Assembly: GCA_027488335.1 (NCBI GenBank)
Contig: JAIYBU010000061.1
Location: forward strand, 1-50,845
Length of the DNA: 50,845 bases
Source: Cytophagaceae bacterium
GTDB lineage: Bacteria > Bacteroidota > Bacteroidia > Cytophagales > Spirosomataceae
Direction of reading: 5' to 3'
The position numbers were made by a program, and so were the translations under genes. The notes under the pieces are model-generated. The model was not told the DNA's origin and searched no databases. It saw nothing but the letters and a program-made list of their open reading frames with translations. This document shows, one piece after another, positions 7,555-16,628 of the stretch. Positions within the stretch are counted from its first letter, which is position 1. Each line of letters opens with the position of its first letter.

Positions 7555-10149
7555 TCAAAACAAGGCTAATTGCTTATCATCATCTTGATTATCAATGTTT
7601 TCTGAGTCGTTTTCTGTACTATCATCAATAGCTTGTGGCACTTCAACAATAACTACTTCTTCGGGTTTGGGTTCGAGTTGATTTACCTCGACAACTTCAT
7701 AAGTATTAATTTTCTGTCCGATAGCTTTCCAGCCACGTATTTCTACAAACTCATCGACCAAAATTGTTTGGGTCTCGATTGCGGCTTTTTTATCAGCTTT
7801 GGTTTTAATTTCAAAACGAGGATATTTATCCAAACAGGCCGTGAGTAGGCGAGAGTTTTTGGTGTCAGAAATAAACAAGAATTTTTTATCCATCGTAGTG
7901 GTTTCGATTTTGAAACGTTTGATGTAATAAATCTTGTGTTCGCCCTCGTAGTGTAAGCATGAAATTGGCCTTTCAGGCTCATATTTTACTACTTTAAGAA
8001 TATCTTTTTGCTCGTAGCGGTTTGTTAACTCAAAATTCGTAAATTCGTATTGACCATCTTTATAAATAACCAAAATCTTATCTTCCGCGCCAAAATTGCC
8101 CAAATACTGTCCGTGTTCGTCACGGTTGAGTTTTCCGATTACGGCATCGAACCAAATATCTACACCGCCGAGGGTTGATTTACCCGCCGATTTCAAGACA
8201 ATCTTACGTACTGGGAATTTCGTAAGGACATTCCCCATCGAACTACGATTTTTGATAGCTAATGTCGAGAAATCCCAATCGAATTGTTTCTTTTTGGCGG
8301 TCGAATTGGCCGTCAGATTCACTGCAACCGTTTCGGCTTCGCCATTATCATTTGCCGTGAAATACAATATTTTTGATTTCGGATTTCCCATCGAAACATC
8401 GTATTCTTTATCACGCGTGATTCCCGTTACGAAGAAACGTTTGGCGTAAGATGTGCCTGATTTTCCATCGAGATAAACCGCATTATAGATTTTACGCTCA
8501 TCGTTTTTGCGGAAAACCGAGCAGTAAATAATGTCTTTTCCTACGAATACTTTCTCTTGGATTTTAGTAATAACATATTTACCATCACGCTTGAAGGCAA
8601 TAATATCATCAATATCCGAACAGTCCATCACGTATTCGTCCTTTTTTAAACCGTACCCGATGAAGCCTCCTTCACGGTCAACATAAAGTTTTTGATTATT
8701 GGCTGCCACTACGGTTGCTTGCACTGACTCAAACTGACGAATCTCCGTTTTACGCTCACGTCCTTTTCCATATTTCTTCAACAATTCTTTATAGAACGAA
8801 ATCGTATAGCGAACAATGTTAGCGAGGTTATCCTCTACTTCGGCTAACTCATCGAGCAAACGTTTCATTAATTCATCAGCCTTGAAAGAGTCGTATTTCG
8901 AGATACGTTTGATTCGGATTTCGAGCAAACGAAGTAAGTCTTCTTCGACAATTTCACGATAAAAGTCTGCTTTATAAGGTTCTAATCCTTTATCGACCGT
9001 TGCGACTACCGCCTCGAAAGTAGTACACTCTTCAATATCTCGGTAGATTTTATTTTCGATAAAAATCTTTTCGAGCGAGCTATAAAGTAATTTTTCTTTA
9101 AGTTCGTGTCGCTTGATTTCGAGTTCACGTTGAAGCAAATGTTTGGTTTGCTCCGTACATTCTTTCAGAATATCGCTAACCGTGACGAAATGCGGTTTAT
9201 TATCAATGATGATACAAGCATTGGGCGAAATGGAATTTTCACATTCGGTAAACGCAAAAAGTGCATCAATTGTAATATCAGGTGAAGTATTGGGTGCTAA
9301 ATGAATGATGATTGACACATCTTTCGCCGTATTATCTTCAACCTTTTTGATTTTTATTTTTCCCGCATCGTTGGCTTTTATGATTGAGTCAATGAGCGTA
9401 GCGGTGGTTGTACTAAACGGAATTTCCTGAATTTCGAGCGTTTTCTTGTCGATTTCGGCAATTTTTGCACGAACTTTAATCTTGCCACCACGTCCGCCAT
9501 CATTATAGTTCGTTACATCAACTAAGCCACCCGTCAAGAAATCTGGGTAAAGTTGAAATGGTTCTTTTTTTAGATAAGCGATTGAGGCTTCGCACAACTC
9601 AATGAAGTTATGGGGCATTACTTTGGTTGAAAGTCCAACTGCAATTCCTTCTACACCTTGAGCAAGTAGAAGTGGAAATTTTGCGGGAAGATTGACAGGC
9701 TCTCGCTTACGACCATCATACGACATCTGCCATTCGGTTGTGTCTTCGTTGAATAGCACATCGTTGGCAAATTTCGAGAGGCGTACCTCAATGTAGCGTG
9801 GAGCGGCTGCACCATCGCCCGTGCGAACATCACCCCAGTTTCCTTGGGTATCAAGTAAGAGGTTTTTTTGTCCCATCGTTACGATGGCATCACCAATCGA
9901 GGCATCGCCGTGCGGGTGATATTGCATACTTGAGCCAATCACGTTGGCCACTTTATTGAAACGACCGTCGTCCATTTCTTTGAGGGCGTGCATGATTCGG
10001 CGTTGAACTGGCTTCAAACCATCTTCGATGGCAGGCACTGCACGCTCAAGGATTACATACGAGGCGTAGTCGAGAAACCAAGTCTCGAACATATCGTCAA
10101 TTACTTCTTTTTGTTGCAGGGGGTCGTATTTTGGAGTTTCGTCACTCAT
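7555..10149 (-). CDS. parC: DNA topoisomerase IV subunit A
   Basis: An 864-residue type IIA topoisomerase A subunit that cuts and passes duplex DNA and decatenates chromosomes with ParE. The N-terminal breakage-reunion domain has GLKPVQRRIMHAL (about 44-56), YHPHGDASIGDAI (77-89) and the catalytic tyrosine at 119 in AAPRYIEVRLS. A tower and coiled coil follow, then a beta-rich DNA-wrapping C-terminal domain. The last 50 residues are acidic and low-complexity. I see no canonical GyrA-box (QRRGGKG) in the C-terminal domain, which supports ParC over GyrA. parE is not in the window. Confidence 0.93.
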   Translation of the reverse strand: MSDETPKYDPLQQKEVIDDMFETWFLDYASYVILERAVPAIEDGLKPVQRRIMHALKEMDDGRFNKVANVIGSSMQYHPHGDASIGDAIVTMGQKNLLLDTQGNWGDVRTGDGAAAPRYIEVRLSKFANDVLFNEDTTEWQMSYDGRKREPVNLPAKFPLLLAQGVEGIAVGLSTKVMPHNFIELCEASIAYLKKEPFQLYPDFLTGGLVDVTNYNDGGRGGKIKVRAKIAEIDKKTLEIQEIPFSTTTATLIDSIIKANDAGKIKIKKVEDNTAKDVSIIIHLAPNTSPDITIDALFAFTECENSISPNACIIIDNKPHFVTVSDILKECTEQTKHLLQRELEIKRHELKEKLLYSSLEKIFIENKIYRDIEECTTFEAVVATVDKGLEPYKADFYREIVEEDLLRLLEIRIKRISKYDSFKADELMKRLLDELAEVEDNLANIVRYTISFYKELLKKYGKGRERKTEIRQFESVQATVVAANNQKLYVDREGGFIGYGLKKDEYVMDCSDIDDIIAFKRDGKYVITKIQEKVFVGKDIIYCSVFRKNDERKIYNAVYLDGKSGTSYAKRFFVTGITRDKEYDVSMGNPKSKILYFTANDNGEAETVAVNLTANSTAKKKQFDWDFSTLAIKNRSSMGNVLTKFPVRKIVLKSAGKSTLGGVDIWFDAVIGKLNRDEHGQYLGNFGAEDKILVIYKDGQYEFTNFELTNRYEQKDILKVVKYEPERPISCLHYEGEHKIYYIKRFKIETTTMDKKFLFISDTKNSRLLTACLDKYPRFEIKTKADKKAAIETQTILVDEFVEIRGWKAIGQKINTYEVVEVNQLEPKPEEVVIVEVPQAIDDSTENDSENIDNQDDDKQLALF

Positions 10150-10239
10150 AATAGTCTGTTAGCGAAAGCATAATAATATAAGGCAAATATAGTAAAAAAT
10201 GGTATTATTTATTGATTTTTTGATAATATGAGTTTTTTA

Positions 10240-10256
10240 TTTAGAAATATTCTAAA
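10240..10256. promoter_or_regulatory. Operator-like palindrome, site 1
   Basis: TTTAGA-N5-TCTAAA, extended outward to perfect 11-bp arms (10236-10246 and 10250-10260). It lies just upstream of the -33 element of the FecA-like receptor gene. The form resembles sites of DtxR/MntR-type iron or manganese repressors; the regulator is my inference. Confidence 0.6.
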
Positions 10257-10262
10257 TAAACC

Positions 10263-10293
10263 TTTGCGTGTTAAGATTTCGTATTTACTTTTG
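10263..10293 (+). promoter_or_regulatory. Promoter of the FecA-like receptor gene
   Basis: TTTG (10263-10266), 19 bases, then TACTTTTG (10286-10293), an exact match to the Bacteroidota primary sigma-factor pattern TTTG-N19-TAnnTTTG. The predicted start of transcription near 10300 falls at the edge of operator site 2. Confidence 0.7.
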
Positions 10294-10301
10294 TGATATT
10301 A

Positions 10302-10318
10302 TTTAGAATTGGTCTAAA
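10302..10318. promoter_or_regulatory. Operator-like palindrome, site 2
   Basis: TTTAGA-ATTGG-TCTAAA, the same 17-bp palindrome as site 1, placed over the predicted transcription start and 16 bases before the receptor ATG. This position suits a repressor. Confidence 0.65.
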
Positions 10319-10334
10319 CAAAAATAAAAATTTT

Positions 10335-12761
10335 ATGAAGTCTTTAATTTATATAATTCTATTTCCGCAGTTGGTAATTTTTGCAGCTTTTGGACAGAAA
10401 GCAGCTATCAGCGGGAAAGTTACTGATAAATCTAAACAGTCGATTGTGGGAGCGAGTGTAACGTTGAAAGGAACGGTCAGAGGTGTACAGACCAACACAA
10501 ACGGAGAATATTTGATTAAAGGATTGAGAAATGGCGAATATACACTTGTAGTATCGAGTGTTGGTTTGAAAAATAAAGAATTGAGTTTTACACTTCAAGA
10601 AAACGAAGTAAAAAGTCTCGATTTTGAGTTAGAAGATGAAACTTATACTTTGAAAGACATTCAGGTAGTAGCAAGCCGTGGGGTAAGAGGAAACGAACAT
10701 TTGGCCGAAGTTGATGGCTATTCGATTAATGCCACCAAAAAAAACGAAGTAATTAAGCTCGATAATCTCAATGCCAACTTAGCAATGAATAATAGCCGTC
10801 AGATTTTTAGTCGAACACCAGGTATTTCGGTATGGGAAAATGATGGTTCGGGTATTCAGTTGGGGGTTGCTTCTCGTGGTTTGAGTCCGAATCGCTCATG
10901 GGAGTTTAATGTAAGAATGAATGGCTACGATATTACGCCCGACCCGATGGGTTATCCAGAAGCCTATTACACACCGCCAATGGAAGTAGTTGACCGCATT
11001 GAAATTGTTCGTGGGGCATCTTCACTTCAATATGGGCCACAATTTGGCGGTTTGATGAACTTCGTGCTTCGTAAACCAGATATTTCTACACGTGTAACGG
11101 TCGAATCACAAAATACAACGGGTAGCAATGGTTTGTTCAGTACATTCAACTACATCGGTGGAACGGAAGGACGCTTGAGCTATACGGCTTATTATCAGAA
11201 GCGTTTTGGCAATGGTTGGAGAGAAAATAGCTACTACAACACTGACCACGCTCATGCCGAATTGAGTTATGCCATTACGAATAAATTTAAGATTGGAGCA
11301 GAGGCAACCTACATGACCTACAAAAGCCAGCAAGCTGGTGGCTTGACCGATGCTCAGTTTGCCCAAGATGCTCGCCAAAGTGTGCGTAGTAGAAATTGGT
11401 TTAGTACGCCTTGGTTAGTGCCTTCGCTTTCGGCTGAGTATATTTTTAGTGAGAAAACAAAATTGAGTTGGAAAGCCTTCGGTGTAATTGCTGAGCGTAG
11501 TAGTGTTGGTAATGTTTCGGCCATCACGACGGTTGATAACCCTACTTCAAACCGACAAGTAGATAGAGATTATTACAATAATTATGGTTCAGAATTACGC
11601 TTCATCACAGATTATAAATTTTTCGGGTTAAACAATACCCTTGCCAGTGGATTGAGATATTATAATGGTAACATCGACCGCAAACAACAAGGAAAAGGTT
11701 CCGTTGGTAAAGACATGGAGTTTACTATCGAAGGTGATTATCCACGTGATTTAGATTTTAATAACATCAATAAAGCGGCCTATTTTGAGAATATTTTCCG
11801 ATTAAGCAAGAAGTTTTTGGTAACAGCAGGAGCAAGAATCGAACATATCAGCTCAACCATGCAAGGGCGTTTTAGCCTATCAAACGGTATTGCAAATAAT
11901 CTTACACCAACTACTCGAAATCGTAGTTTCTTACTTTTTGGTGGAGGAGCTGAGTATCATTTGACCGAACAATCAGAGTTTTACAGCAATATTTCGCAGG
12001 CCTATCGCCCAGTTTTAATTTCTGACCTTACGCCACCAGCCACTACTGATATAATTGATGAAAACCTAAAAGATGCTCGTGGCTATAATTTTGATTTTGG
12101 TTATCGTGGAAAAGTGGGTAATTATCTAAACTTCGATGTTGATTATTTTTATGTGAATTATAATAATCGAATCGGAACAATCACACAAACCAATGCGGTC
12201 AATCAACGCTATCAGTTTCGTACTAATTTAGGCCGTTCGGTAAGTCAAGGTTTTGAGGGCTATGTAGAATTCGACCCAATTACGGCTTTTTTCAAAAAAT
12301 CTAAAATTGGTTACGTGAGTATCTTTGCTTCCGTAGCTTATATAGATGCAACTTACCGTAATTTCAAGACAACTTCGGTTGTAAACGGACAAGTAGTAGA
12401 AGGAAATCTTTCGGGAAGAAGAGTAGAAAATGCTCCTCGTAAAATTAATCGTTTTGGCATTACTTACAACAAAAAAGGATTCTCAATTACGTGGCAAATG
12501 AGCGATATTGGCAAAGCTTATGCCGATGCTTCGAATACAGAAGTTGCCAATGCCGCCGCCATGACTGGTGTGATTCCAGCTTATATCGTACAAGACCTTT
12601 CGGCAAGTTTCAAATTCTTGAAGCACTACAACGTTAAAGCAGGGGTAAACAATCTAACCGACGAACGTTATTTTACACGTCGTGCGGGTGGATACCCAGG
12701 CCCAGGAATTTTACCAGCCGATGGCCGCACATTCTACCTTTCAGCAGGGTTTAAGTTTTAA
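10335..12761 (+). CDS. FecA-like TonB-dependent receptor
   Basis: An 808-residue outer-membrane receptor for an iron chelate. It has a signal peptide (about 1-20), a carboxypeptidase-like regulatory domain (about 24-105), a plug domain with IFSRTPGISVWENDGSG and GLSPNRSWEFNVRMNGYDI, then VDRIEIVRGASSLQYGPQFGG and a 22-strand-type barrel ending in Phe (GRTFYLSAGFKF). The plug resembles FecA, the ferric dicitrate receptor, more than the siderophore receptor next door; the true ligand is not certain. I chose the ATG at 10335 over 10293 because the latter lies inside the promoter. Two operator-like palindromes flank the promoter. Confidence 0.93.
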   Translation: MKSLIYIILFPQLVIFAAFGQKAAISGKVTDKSKQSIVGASVTLKGTVRGVQTNTNGEYLIKGLRNGEYTLVVSSVGLKNKELSFTLQENEVKSLDFELEDETYTLKDIQVVASRGVRGNEHLAEVDGYSINATKKNEVIKLDNLNANLAMNNSRQIFSRTPGISVWENDGSGIQLGVASRGLSPNRSWEFNVRMNGYDITPDPMGYPEAYYTPPMEVVDRIEIVRGASSLQYGPQFGGLMNFVLRKPDISTRVTVESQNTTGSNGLFSTFNYIGGTEGRLSYTAYYQKRFGNGWRENSYYNTDHAHAELSYAITNKFKIGAEATYMTYKSQQAGGLTDAQFAQDARQSVRSRNWFSTPWLVPSLSAEYIFSEKTKLSWKAFGVIAERSSVGNVSAITTVDNPTSNRQVDRDYYNNYGSELRFITDYKFFGLNNTLASGLRYYNGNIDRKQQGKGSVGKDMEFTIEGDYPRDLDFNNINKAAYFENIFRLSKKFLVTAGARIEHISSTMQGRFSLSNGIANNLTPTTRNRSFLLFGGGAEYHLTEQSEFYSNISQAYRPVLISDLTPPATTDIIDENLKDARGYNFDFGYRGKVGNYLNFDVDYFYVNYNNRIGTITQTNAVNQRYQFRTNLGRSVSQGFEGYVEFDPITAFFKKSKIGYVSIFASVAYIDATYRNFKTTSVVNGQVVEGNLSGRRVENAPRKINRFGITYNKKGFSITWQMSDIGKAYADASNTEVANAAAMTGVIPAYIVQDLSASFKFLKHYNVKAGVNNLTDERYFTRRAGGYPGPGILPADGRTFYLSAGFKF

Positions 12762-12771
12762 TTACCTTGGA

Positions 12772-12800
12772 GGAGAATATTTGTATTCTCCTTATTTTTT
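12772..12800 (+). terminator. Terminator between the two receptor genes
   Basis: GGAGAATA, loop TTTG, TATTCTCC, then TTATTTTTT, 10 bases after the first receptor's stop. It suggests that the second receptor has its own promoter. Confidence 0.85.
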
Positions 12801-12809
12801 AAATTATTA

Positions 12810-12826
12810 TTTGTAATTAGTCTAAA
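12810..12826. promoter_or_regulatory. Operator-like palindrome, site 3
   Basis: TTTGTA-ATTAG-TCTAAA, a third copy with one degenerate half, 23 bases before the ATG of the second receptor. The shared site suggests common control with the FecA-like gene. Confidence 0.5.
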
Positions 12827-12849
12827 TAAAAATAAAATCAAAGAAAAAC

Positions 12850-15207
12850 ATGAAAAACACATTTTTTACACTTCTACTACTATTTATATACACATTAGCT
12901 CTTGGGCAATATGGAAATCTAAAAGGAATAGTGACCAATAGCGAAGGTCAAGCGGCACCTTATGTGTCGATTCAGTTGAAGGAAATCAAAAAAGGAGTAA
13001 CCTCTGATGAGAAAGGTGGGTTTCTAATTTCAACTATTAAAGCTGACACCTATACCTTAATTGCTTCGTTTATTGGATATAAAACTTTAGAACAAAAAAT
13101 TAAAATTGAAGAAGGTAAAACACTGAATCTTTCGCTCGAATTATTTGAGAATTCAGAAATGTTGAAAGAAATCGTAGTGAAAGGTTATGTAAGTCAGAAC
13201 GAAAGATTGGTTTCAGTAGGGAAAATTGCTATTCGCCCAATGGATTTACCGCAAAGCGTGATGACAATTGATAGAAGTGTGCTTGATAATCAGCAAGTTT
13301 TACGCATGAGCGATGTATTGATGAACACCAACGGAGTATATATTTCGGGAACGACGGGGGGCTATCAAGAAGAAATTTCGGGTCGTGGATTTTCGTTTGG
13401 TAGTTCAAATACCTTCAAAAATGGTGTGAGGTATTTTAATGGTATGCTGAATGAAATGAGTGGCGTTGAGCGTGTAGAGGTAATGAAAGGTAGTTCGGCG
13501 ATATTATACGGAAATGTAGCAGCGGGTGGCGTTTTGAATTTGGTAACAAAAAAACCAAAATTTGATTTCGGTGGAGAAGTGGCTATACGAATAGGTAGTT
13601 TTGGACTTCTCAAACCAACATTTGATGTTTACAGCGGCATAGGAAAGGGTGAACGAGTGGCGTATCGTTTGAATGGTAGCTACGAAAAGGCCAATAGTTT
13701 TCGTGAAGGTGTGAGTTCGGAGCGTGTGTATGTAAACCCTTCTTTGCTTTTTAAATTGGGTGCAAAGACTGAGATTTTGCTTGAAGCTGATTATATGAAA
13801 GACCGCCGTACACCAGACTTTGGAGCGGGAATTATCAACTATAAAATTGTAGATTTACCGAGAGAAAAATTTATTGGTTTGCCATGGAGCTATTTCAAAT
13901 CGGAGCAACTTTCTACCACAGCCACAATTACACATCGTTTTTCAGAAAACTGGAAATTAAACGTAACGGGTGCTTACCGCAACTACAACACTGATTTATT
14001 TGCCAATACTCGCCCAAATACTGGTACTTTGATTAATACCGCAGGTATGTGGATTCGTAATGTACAACGCAGCGAAGTTGCCGAAGATTATTACTTAGGT
14101 CAAGCTGATTTGACTGGAAATTTCAATACAGGAAAAGTGTCTCACCAAGTTTTGGTTGGAATGGATACCGATTATTTTAATACGCTCACAACCGCCTATA
14201 CACAACTGGCTCGCTATGACACCGTGAATATTTTCGGTGCAAAACAATATAAAGTTCGCACAGATATTCCAACGTTAAATCCTGCAACTTTAACAACCGC
14301 TCCTGTAAATCGGGTGGGCATTTATGTGCAAGATTTGATTAGTATTACACCAAAACTGAAGGCTTTGGCAGGAGTGCGTTACAGTTATCAGCAAACCAAG
14401 AGCGATGTTTACACCTACGCTACTAATGCTACTACGACCGTCCTAAATTTTGATGGAGCATTCTCTCCACGTTTCGGATTGGTATACCAGCCGAGCAAAA
14501 ATCATTCAGTTTTTGCGAGTTATTCTAATTCTTTTACCCTTAATACTGGCGTAGATGTAAATAACAATGCCCTTCCGCCATCATTGATTGACCAATATGA
14601 AGTGGGTGTAAAAAATGAATTACTGAATGGGAAATTATCGGCAAACGTAACACTTTACCGAATTTTGAATAGCAATTTAGCTCAAATATCGTTGGTTAAT
14701 GGAAATACGAATACCAATATCAAAGAGTTGGCTGGTTCGGTGCAGAGCGAAGGTTTAGAAGTAGATTTAACGGCTCGCCCTGCAAAAGGTCTCTATTTGA
14801 TGGCTGGGTATAGTTATAATGAAACGAAGTATGTAAAAAGTAATACGTTTGTAGAAGGAAGTTTGTTGAGATATAACCCCAATCACACGGCCAATGTAAG
14901 TGCAAACTATCGTTTTGGAGAAGGTAAATTGAAAGGATTAACTTTTGGTTTGACAGGCGTGTATATCGGCACTCGTTATGCAGGACGCTCTACACGTGTG
15001 CAAGTGGCCAATGATACTTACCGAATCATTGCTTTGCCGAGTTATACGCAAGTTGATGCTACGGCTGAATATACTTACCGCAATATGTCGCTTCGTGCCA
15101 AAATGGCCAATGTATTTAATGTATTGAGCTATAATGTGCATGATGATAATAGCGTAAATCCGATTGCTCCGAGAAATTATTCTGCTACTTTATCATTTAA
15201 GTTTTAA
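12850..15207 (+). CDS. TonB-dependent siderophore receptor
   Basis: A 785-residue outer-membrane receptor of the FhuE/FpvA-type siderophore group. It has a signal peptide (about 1-19), a carboxypeptidase-like domain (about 22-100), a plug with RPMDLPQSVMTIDR, then GRGFSFGSSNTFKNGVRY and VERVEVMKGSSAILYGNVAAGGVLN, and a barrel ending NYSATLSFKF with terminal Phe. The plug motifs match the family in which siderophore-Fe(III) is taken up with TonB-ExbB-ExbD energy. The ligand is unknown. A PepSY membrane protein gene begins 7 bases after its stop, and an operator-like site precedes it. Confidence 0.94.
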   Translation: MKNTFFTLLLLFIYTLALGQYGNLKGIVTNSEGQAAPYVSIQLKEIKKGVTSDEKGGFLISTIKADTYTLIASFIGYKTLEQKIKIEEGKTLNLSLELFENSEMLKEIVVKGYVSQNERLVSVGKIAIRPMDLPQSVMTIDRSVLDNQQVLRMSDVLMNTNGVYISGTTGGYQEEISGRGFSFGSSNTFKNGVRYFNGMLNEMSGVERVEVMKGSSAILYGNVAAGGVLNLVTKKPKFDFGGEVAIRIGSFGLLKPTFDVYSGIGKGERVAYRLNGSYEKANSFREGVSSERVYVNPSLLFKLGAKTEILLEADYMKDRRTPDFGAGIINYKIVDLPREKFIGLPWSYFKSEQLSTTATITHRFSENWKLNVTGAYRNYNTDLFANTRPNTGTLINTAGMWIRNVQRSEVAEDYYLGQADLTGNFNTGKVSHQVLVGMDTDYFNTLTTAYTQLARYDTVNIFGAKQYKVRTDIPTLNPATLTTAPVNRVGIYVQDLISITPKLKALAGVRYSYQQTKSDVYTYATNATTTVLNFDGAFSPRFGLVYQPSKNHSVFASYSNSFTLNTGVDVNNNALPPSLIDQYEVGVKNELLNGKLSANVTLYRILNSNLAQISLVNGNTNTNIKELAGSVQSEGLEVDLTARPAKGLYLMAGYSYNETKYVKSNTFVEGSLLRYNPNHTANVSANYRFGEGKLKGLTFGLTGVYIGTRYAGRSTRVQVANDTYRIIALPSYTQVDATAEYTYRNMSLRAKMANVFNVLSYNVHDDNSVNPIAPRNYSATLSFKF

Positions 15208-15214
15208 GCGAGCC

Positions 15215-15757
15215 ATGAAGTTGAGCAACAGAGAATTACACCGAGATTTAGGCTATTTTTTTATTGGATTGATTATTTCATTTTCAATTTCAGGAATTTT
15301 GCAAAATCATCGCCAGACTTGGCATCCTGAAAAATATACAGTTGAGGTAAAGCCCATTACGATACAATTACCGAAAGATGAAAAGGATATCACCGAAGAT
15401 TTTGCTAAGAATTTATCGTTCGGATTTAAAGATAAATTTCGCCGTCATTCTATCAAGAAAGGTGAATTGAAGATTTCTTACGAAAAGCACGATGTAGAAA
15501 TTGATATTAAAACGGGTAAAGGAGAGGTGATTACTTTCAAGAAAACACCTTTTATTGCCCAGATGAATCAACTGCATAAAGACACTTCTGTTTGGTGGAT
15601 TTATTATTCGGATGCCTTTGCGGTAGGTTTGATTATAATTGCCGTGACGGGTGCAATGATGTTTCCGAGAGGCAAGTTTAGCTTCAAATCAAGAGGGTGG
15701 AAATTAGCAATTTTAGGAATTATTTTTCCTCTGATTTTCTTATTTTTAATAGCTTAA
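15215..15757 (+). CDS. PepSY-associated transmembrane protein
   Basis: A 180-residue inner-membrane protein. Helix 1 is at about 16-32, a periplasmic region with PepSY-like strands spans about 38-110, LHKDTSVWWIYYSDAFAV leads into helix 2 (about 125-146), and helix 3 is at 158-178. PepSY-TM proteins are often encoded with ferric-siderophore receptors, and some are proposed to reduce iron or take part in its release in the periplasm. I infer such a role from its place, 7 bases behind the siderophore receptor gene. I chose the ATG at 15215; the frame is open upstream, but that would overlap the receptor. Confidence 0.8.
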   Translation: MKLSNRELHRDLGYFFIGLIISFSISGILQNHRQTWHPEKYTVEVKPITIQLPKDEKDITEDFAKNLSFGFKDKFRRHSIKKGELKISYEKHDVEIDIKTGKGEVITFKKTPFIAQMNQLHKDTSVWWIYYSDAFAVGLIIIAVTGAMMFPRGKFSFKSRGWKLAILGIIFPLIFLFLIA

Positions 15758-15772
15758 ATTGCATGTATATTT

Positions 15773-15813
15773 ATTAAAAAGGCTTATTTCGCTACGAAAT
15801 AAGCCTTTTTAAT
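15773..15813. terminator. Bidirectional terminator
   Basis: Perfect 19-bp arms around a 3-base loop, with A-rich and T-rich flanks, lie between the convergent PepSY and superoxide dismutase genes. It can serve both strands. Confidence 0.9.
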
Positions 15814-15831
15814 AAGAAGAGAACCAGATAA

Positions 15832-16539
15832 TTACTTCATTGCTGCTTCAAAGTTTTCGCTTACTTTTTTCCAGTTTACAACATTCCAGAAAGCGGCTAC
15901 GTAATCGGCACGTTTGTTTTGGTATTTCAAATAATAAGCGTGCTCCCAAACATCAAGAGCCAAAACAGGCGTTCCTTTGTCGGTTGCAACATCCATCAAT
16001 GGGTTATCTTGGTTGGCTGTCGAAACGATTTTCAATTTCTTGTCAGGCGTTACGATTAACCAAGCCCAACCCGACCCAAAACGAGTAGTGGCAGCTTTGC
16101 CAAATTCTTCTTTCATTTTATCGAAACCACCAAAAGTGGCCGTGATTGCTTCTGAGAGTTTTCCCGATGGATTTCCACCAGCATTTGGTGCCATGATTTG
16201 CCAGAAAAACGTGTGATTCCAGTGTCCACCACCATTATTTCTTACCGCAACTGGATATTTGCTGATATTGCTCAATAACTGGTCGATTGAAAGTTTTTCC
16301 ATATCGGTTCCCGCAATGGCTTTGTTGAGGTTATCGACATACGCTTTGTGATGACGGTCGTGGTGAATTTCCATCGTCATTTTGTCGATATGTGGCTCAA
16401 GAGCATCGTTGGCGTAGGGTAGAGGAGCAAGAGTAAACATTCCGTCGAAGAAAACGGGAGCTTTGCTTGCATAAATATCGCTTAACTTAAAAGCGAAGGC
16501 ACTTCCTATAAAGGCTTTGATGAAATCTTTTCTGTTCAT
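15832..16539 (-). CDS. Superoxide dismutase, Fe/Mn type, probably exported
   Basis: A 235-residue Fe/Mn superoxide dismutase that converts superoxide to O2 and H2O2. Metal ligands by family alignment are H59 (MEIHHDRHH), H109 ([10 protein letters not shown]), D196 and H200 ([13 protein letters not shown]). The GGHWNH context suggests manganese or cambialistic use. The first 28 residues ([20 protein letters not shown]...) precede the usual start and look like an export signal, without a twin Arg. I infer a periplasmic enzyme. The catalytic part has normal length. It has a shared terminator with the iron-uptake block; superoxide defence next to iron genes may be coincidence. Confidence 0.94.
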   Translation of the reverse strand: MNRKDFIKAFIGSAFAFKLSDIYASKAPVFFDGMFTLAPLPYANDALEPHIDKMTMEIHHDRHHKAYVDNLNKAIAGTDMEKLSIDQLLSNISKYPVAVRNNGGGHWNHTFFWQIMAPNAGGNPSGKLSEAITATFGGFDKMKEEFGKAATTRFGSGWAWLIVTPDKKLKIVSTANQDNPLMDVATDKGTPVLALDVWEHAYYLKYQNKRADYVAAFWNVVNWKKVSENFEAAMK

Positions 16540-16628
16540 TGGTTTATCAGATATAAGGTATATACAAATCTACTGTTTTATAAATAATCGCCTACTTTTT
16601 TGCTTGATATTAACTAAAATTTAACGTT

